8,080 bases of DNA, taken from assembly GCA_009774395.1 (NCBI GenBank), contig VSNQ01000168.1:1-8080 (forward strand), written 5' to 3'. This stretch comes from Lachnospiraceae bacterium (GTDB taxonomy: Bacteria > Bacillota > Clostridia > Lachnospirales > Lachnospiraceae). Positions 6,054-8,080 of this stretch are shown here, piece by piece (position 1 is the first letter of the stretch; each line of letters begins with the position of its first letter). Position numbers and translations under genes: made by a program. The notes beneath the pieces were generated by a model, which worked only from the letters and a program-made list of their open reading frames with translations, was not told the DNA's origin and ran no database searches.

Positions 6054-6769
6054 ATGCGCTCACTCCAATAGGCCGCCATCCGTTCTTTCATCTCTTCCAG
6101 CCTTGGGCGGCTGGCATGGATGCGCACTCCGTTGCTCAGCAGAACCTCTTCTTTCTGAATGCTTTTAATCTGCGCAATATTCACGATGCTGCCCCGTTCC
6201 ACGAAAACAAAATCCTCTGAATGAAGCTCCTTATACACATCAGCAAGGCTCTTCCTCACGCTTTTTACGCTGCCGTCCGTACAGATAATCATAGCGTTTT
6301 TGCCGTCCTTCTGAATATACACAATCTGCTTTAACGGAATCTTCTCAATCCTTGCCGCAGTCTGTATCAGATAACTCTGGTCTGACTGGGACCGTATCCT
6401 TTTTATGGCAATCCCCAAAGCTTCCGGCAGCTTTTCATCCAGGCAGCTTTTGGGAATGTACCGGAACACTTCCAGTTCATAGGCATCGACTGCATATTTC
6501 AAGTACGCAGTCACAAAAATCAGAATGGCTTCCGGCAGACAGCCCCTTATTTCTTTTGCCAGTCTCATTCCGTCTGTGCCGGGCATCTCAATATCACTCA
6601 ATATGATGTCAAAATACTTCCCCTCCTGAAGATCATATTTCAACAGGTCACTGCGTCCATATGCTTTAAGCTCCGCTAAAATATGATTATTCTTCAAATA
6701 CATCCGCACCTTATCCTCTATGACTGCAAGCTGGGAAGTTTCATCTTCGCATATCGCAATATAAAGCAT
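6050..6769 (-). CDS. LytTR-family response regulator (AgrA/LytR-like class)
   Basis: 239 residues, normal for the family. The receiver (about 1-120) has the acidic pair E8-D9, phosphoacceptor Asp59 in ILSDIEMPG, Thr87 in FVTAY and Lys107 in RYIPKS, so all the key residues are present. The LytTR DNA-binding domain (about 135-236) shows KIPLKQIVYIQKDGKN, then VRKSLADVYKEL, then FVFVERGSIVNIAQI and the closing SRPRLEEMKERM. It should act as a dimer on pairs of direct repeats; a fitting site lies before the ABC operon. The ATG has GGAG 10 nt upstream and a consensus promoter 56 bp upstream. It overlaps the kinase start, so the pair forms one operon. Confidence 0.94.
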   Translation of the reverse strand: MLYIAICEDETSQLAVIEDKVRMYLKNNHILAELKAYGRSDLLKYDLQEGKYFDIILSDIEMPGTDGMRLAKEIRGCLPEAILIFVTAYLKYAVDAYELEVFRYIPKSCLDEKLPEALGIAIKRIRSQSDQSYLIQTAARIEKIPLKQIVYIQKDGKNAMIICTDGSVKSVRKSLADVYKELHSEDFVFVERGSIVNIAQIKSIQKEEVLLSNGVRIHASRPRLEEMKERMAAYWSERI

Positions 6770-6824
6770 TCTTATCCATCTCCAACCAATTTTTTATTAC
6801 TTAACCGCTGTTCCTGCACCAAAG

Positions 6825-6853
6825 ATTATACTCTGGAATTTCCGAAAAGACAA
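6825..6853 (-). promoter_or_regulatory. Sigma-A-type promoter of the regulator-kinase operon
   Basis: On the minus strand TTGTCT (6853-6848), a 17-bp spacer and TATAAT (6830-6825). The -35 matches TTGACA at four of six positions and the -10 is perfect. The transcript would start near 6818 and reach the regulator ATG about 50 nt later. No copy of the GTTCRCGGACA repeat was found near it, so self-activation through the same operator is not supported. Confidence 0.7.
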
Positions 6854-6955
6854 CCGATAGAGCATATACTGCCAGAAAACAATCTTTCCGGTTCTGCTTC
6901 CACTTCTATTCCTGCTGCTTTGGAAAATCCGCTTGCACTGATAAAATTTTTGATA

Positions 6956-7180
6956 TTATGATTTGAATGCCGGACTATGACCCAAACTTACTTTGGTGAT
7001 TCCGACAATCAATATCCCAATAAGCGCAACTGTATCTATAAGTAATACAGCAACTATACTTTTTTCAATCCATATATAAAATTCTTTAGCTGTTAATTCT
7101 ATCTCCTGACCGCCGACACACACCGTTCTTTCTTCCAGACAAAAATACAGATCACCTTCCCGGATTTCCAATAATGGTTG
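6956..7180 (-). pseudogene. OmpR-type winged-helix fragment fused to an unrelated membrane segment
   Basis: The frame reads PLLEIREGDLYFCLEE, then VCVGGQEIELTAKEFYI, which is the N-terminal beta-sheet and first helix of the DNA-binding domain of OmpR/PhoB-type response regulators (the LT..EF motif is diagnostic). After LTAKEF the homology stops. The frame then runs into a hydrophobic stretch, roughly SIVAVLLIDTVALIGILIVG, and ends at a TAA at 6956-6958. The recognition helix and wing are missing. The only possible starts are TTG codons, and there is no ribosome site. I read it as a deletion fusion and not a working gene. It may once have been the effector end of a regulator whose receiver lies at 7415-7810, but the frames are not continuous. 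Confidence 0.55.
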
Positions 7181-7235
7181 AACTGAACCATTCTGGAAAC
7201 CGTGACATTTAGAAACAGTACATAGGAAAATATCG

Positions 7236-7370
7236 GGAAATCACTCAGATTTTCTCTATTAAGAATATACTGCAATAAATCTTTCTGCTGCTCTGTATCG
7301 AGTAAAGCAAACAATTTTTCTCCAATTTGTCTGCCGGATTCAGATATATCCAATACGGCTAATTTCCCAT
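7236..7370 (-). pseudogene. Broken small ORF behind a strong ribosome site, MarR-like tail
   Basis: A strong ribosome site (AAGGAGG, 7384-7378) lies 7 nt before an ATG at 7370-7368, but the ORF stops after three codons (ATG GGA AAT TAG). The neighbouring frame is open and reads KLAVLDISESGRQIGEKLF, ALLDTEQQKDLLQYI, then NRENLSDF. A single-base insertion after the ATG would join them. The ESGR..GEKLF.LL..EQQ.DLL spacing resembles the wing and last helix of MarR-family repressors, but this is only a resemblance. Downstream the frame drifts into sequence without pattern. It is most likely a frameshifted or deleted regulator remnant, 44 bp after the receiver gene. Confidence 0.4.
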
Positions 7371-7414
7371 GTCACCACCTCCTTCAAATCAACTTTATTT
7401 CAAGATTTTTACCA

Positions 7415-7810
7415 TTATTTTGAATCTTCAACAAAATACATAATTCTCCGTATCAGCTCCGGGATATTTACCGGGGCGATGATATAGTCGTTCACGCCCT
7501 CATGCCGATATTCATATTCCGTGGCAAGGTCGCTGTTCTCGGTGAGGATAAAGAACGGCAGAAGCCGGACAGGGGGATTCTTCATTTGGAACATCCCCGC
7601 CACCCGCCGCAGCGCATGAAACAACTCCATTGCTGTACCGTCCGGCAGGTCGAGATCACAGCAGATTACCAGAGGCATTTCCTCTTGGATGGCTGTCCGA
7701 GCTTCTTTCAGTGTGGAAGCCGTTTCTATCGGGTAGCCTCGCCGTTGTAAATATTTTTGCAGACACCATATATAGGTGTCGCTGGCGTCGATCAGCAGTA
7801 TCTTTTTCAT
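7415..7810 (-). CDS. Stand-alone receiver-domain protein, atypical phosphorylation site
   Basis: 131 residues covering one CheY-like receiver and nothing more. Seen are KKILLIDASDTY with Asp8, phosphoacceptor candidate Asp52 in ICCDLDLPDG, Thr90 in FFILTENSD and the end IPELIRRIMYFVEDS. Two usual residues are missing: the second acid of the metal-binding pair is Ala9, and the conserved Lys of the KP motif is Ala112 (IIAPVN). These changes are seen in pseudo-receivers that signal without normal phosphorylation. The loop between strands 3 and 4 is longer than usual. The ATG is preceded by GAGG at 4 nt spacing. No DNA-binding domain follows in frame; a winged-helix remnant lies about 230 bp downstream, so it may be the surviving front half of a broken regulator, or a true single-domain adaptor. 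Confidence 0.75.
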   Translation of the reverse strand: MKKILLIDASDTYIWCLQKYLQRRGYPIETASTLKEARTAIQEEMPLVICCDLDLPDGTAMELFHALRRVAGMFQMKNPPVRLLPFFILTENSDLATEYEYRHEGVNDYIIAPVNIPELIRRIMYFVEDSK

Positions 7811-7851
7811 GTGTCCTCACCCTCAATATTGATTTACCACAAGCATAAACT

Positions 7852-7870
7852 ACAAATGTTACACAAATGT
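7852..7870. repeat. Direct repeat ACAAATGT, 11-bp period, before the receiver gene
   Basis: ACAAATGT occurs at 7852-7859 and again at 7863-7870, one helical turn apart, 42-60 bp upstream of the receiver start. The second copy runs into the left arm of the longer inverted repeat. Spacing of one turn suggests protein binding on one DNA face, but no regulator is identified. Confidence 0.45.
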
Positions 7871-7930
7871 CCGAGGGGTCTTTGATTTCGACAGAAAAAC
7901 AGGCTGAATTATTACAAAGCTCGGACATTT
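7865..7930. repeat. Perfect 11-bp inverted repeat upstream of the receiver gene
   Basis: AAATGTCCGAG (7865-7875) and CTCGGACATTT (7920-7930) are exact reverse complements, separated by 44 bp. The octamer AAATGTCC appears a third time at 8000-8007. A 44-bp gap is long for an RNA hairpin, so looped operators or the two ends of a 66-bp miniature element are both possible; I saw no flanking target duplication. Confidence 0.6.
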
Positions 7931-7942
7931 CAAAATATTTTG
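7931..7942. repeat. Perfect 12-bp palindrome next to the inverted repeat
   Basis: CAAAATATTTTG is fully self-complementary and abuts the right arm of the inverted repeat. Just beyond it, TTGACA (minus strand, 7946-7941) overlaps its edge and is a perfect -35, but no -10 lies at 16-18 bp. It could be a repressor operator or a chance AT-rich palindrome. Confidence 0.4.
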
Positions 7943-7956
7943 TCAAGGGATAGCAA

Positions 7957-7996
7957 AAAATCAGTGGCACAGCTAATGAACCGCTCCACTGATTTT
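7957..7996. terminator. Likely bidirectional intrinsic terminator
   Basis: AAAATCAGTGG (7957-7967) and CCACTGATTTT (7986-7996) are perfect complements of 11 bp with an 18-nt loop. Leftward RNA has the stem ending in a run of six U; rightward RNA ends in four U. The GC core is modest. It lies 14 bp past a minus-strand stop at 8011-8013, so it probably ends the gene entering from the right. Confidence 0.6.
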
Positions 7997-8010
7997 CCCA
8001 AATGTCCAAT

Positions 8011-8080
8011 TTACTTTTGTGTTTTTGTTAAAATTAAATTGCTTAACCAAAGGGAAATTTCCTCAAACGCTCCCTTGTTC
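8011..8080 (-). CDS. Possible C-terminal end of a minus-strand gene (cut by window edge)
   Basis: The minus-strand frame is open from the window edge to a TAA at 8011-8013 and gives 22 residues ending in SNLILTKTQK. The only support is the open frame and the terminator-like hairpin just after the stop. The residues match no family I recognise, and the stretch is too short to judge coding character. Confidence 0.3.
   Translation of the reverse strand, partial: NKGAFEEISLWLSNLILTKTQK

Noticed and set aside
6683..6961. 92-residue plus-strand open frame
   Set aside because: It overlaps the start and promoter of the LytTR regulator on the opposite strand, with no ribosome site or recognisable motif; other frames here are also open by chance.
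7941..7946. Perfect TTGACA (minus strand) as the receiver-gene promoter
   Set aside because: No -10-like hexamer lies 16-18 bp downstream; the nearest AT-rich candidate is about 24 bp away.
1..8080. CRISPR arrays, tRNA or rRNA genes, riboswitches
   Set aside because: No regularly spaced identical repeats, no tRNA-like cloverleaf with CCA end, and no known riboswitch core was seen on reading both strands.

Overview
The window looks like chromosomal or integrative-element DNA from a low-to-mid GC Gram-positive anaerobe of the Clostridia, most likely Lachnospiraceae or a relative. This rests on strong AGGAGG-type ribosome sites, GHKL/LytTR two-component genes, a BcrA/LanF-like ABC exporter, a DUF6440-type small protein and a fragment of a large serine recombinase. 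The species cannot be told from the sequence alone. No tRNA, rRNA, CRISPR array or intact insertion sequence was seen.

Left edge (1-935): the end of a GHKL histidine kinase on the + strand is followed by a pair of imperfect direct repeats and then by a stranded piece of a large serine recombinase on the minus strand. This is an insertion/deletion scar. Positions 178-399 hold only the direct repeats; 775-935 holds only a hairpin containing a DnaA-box-like 9-mer.

Core (936-6853), all on the minus strand and so read right to left: a consensus promoter (6825-6853) drives a LytTR response regulator and a GHKL histidine kinase joined by an ATGA overlap, ending at an intrinsic terminator (4712-4735). 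Directly after the terminator lies a 22-bp-spaced direct repeat, which I read as the LytTR operator. It sits just upstream of a TATAAT box that has no usable -35. That promoter leads into a tight operon: an unusual secreted lipoprotein, two different ABC-2-type permeases, a BcrA/LanF-like ATPase with a Glu in the Q-loop position, and a DUF6440-type protein of about 60 residues. The natural reading is one circuit: the kinase senses an extracellular or membrane-active signal, the LytTR regulator activates the second operon, and the lipoprotein plus heteromeric ABC transporter handle the compound, plausibly peptide-antibiotic immunity or peptide export. The substrate is not visible in the sequence.

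Right edge (6854-8080): a decayed regulatory area. It holds a winged-helix fragment of an OmpR-type regulator fused to an unrelated membrane segment, a broken small ORF behind a near-perfect ribosome site, and a stand-alone receiver protein lacking two of the usual phosphorylation residues. Upstream of that receiver is a dense set of repeats (11-bp direct repeat, 11-bp inverted repeat, 12-bp palindrome) and a likely bidirectional terminator, then the probable tail of one further minus-strand gene. The stretch 6770-7414 has no intact gene; it contains the RR promoter and these remnants, and I see nothing else convincing in 6854-6955.
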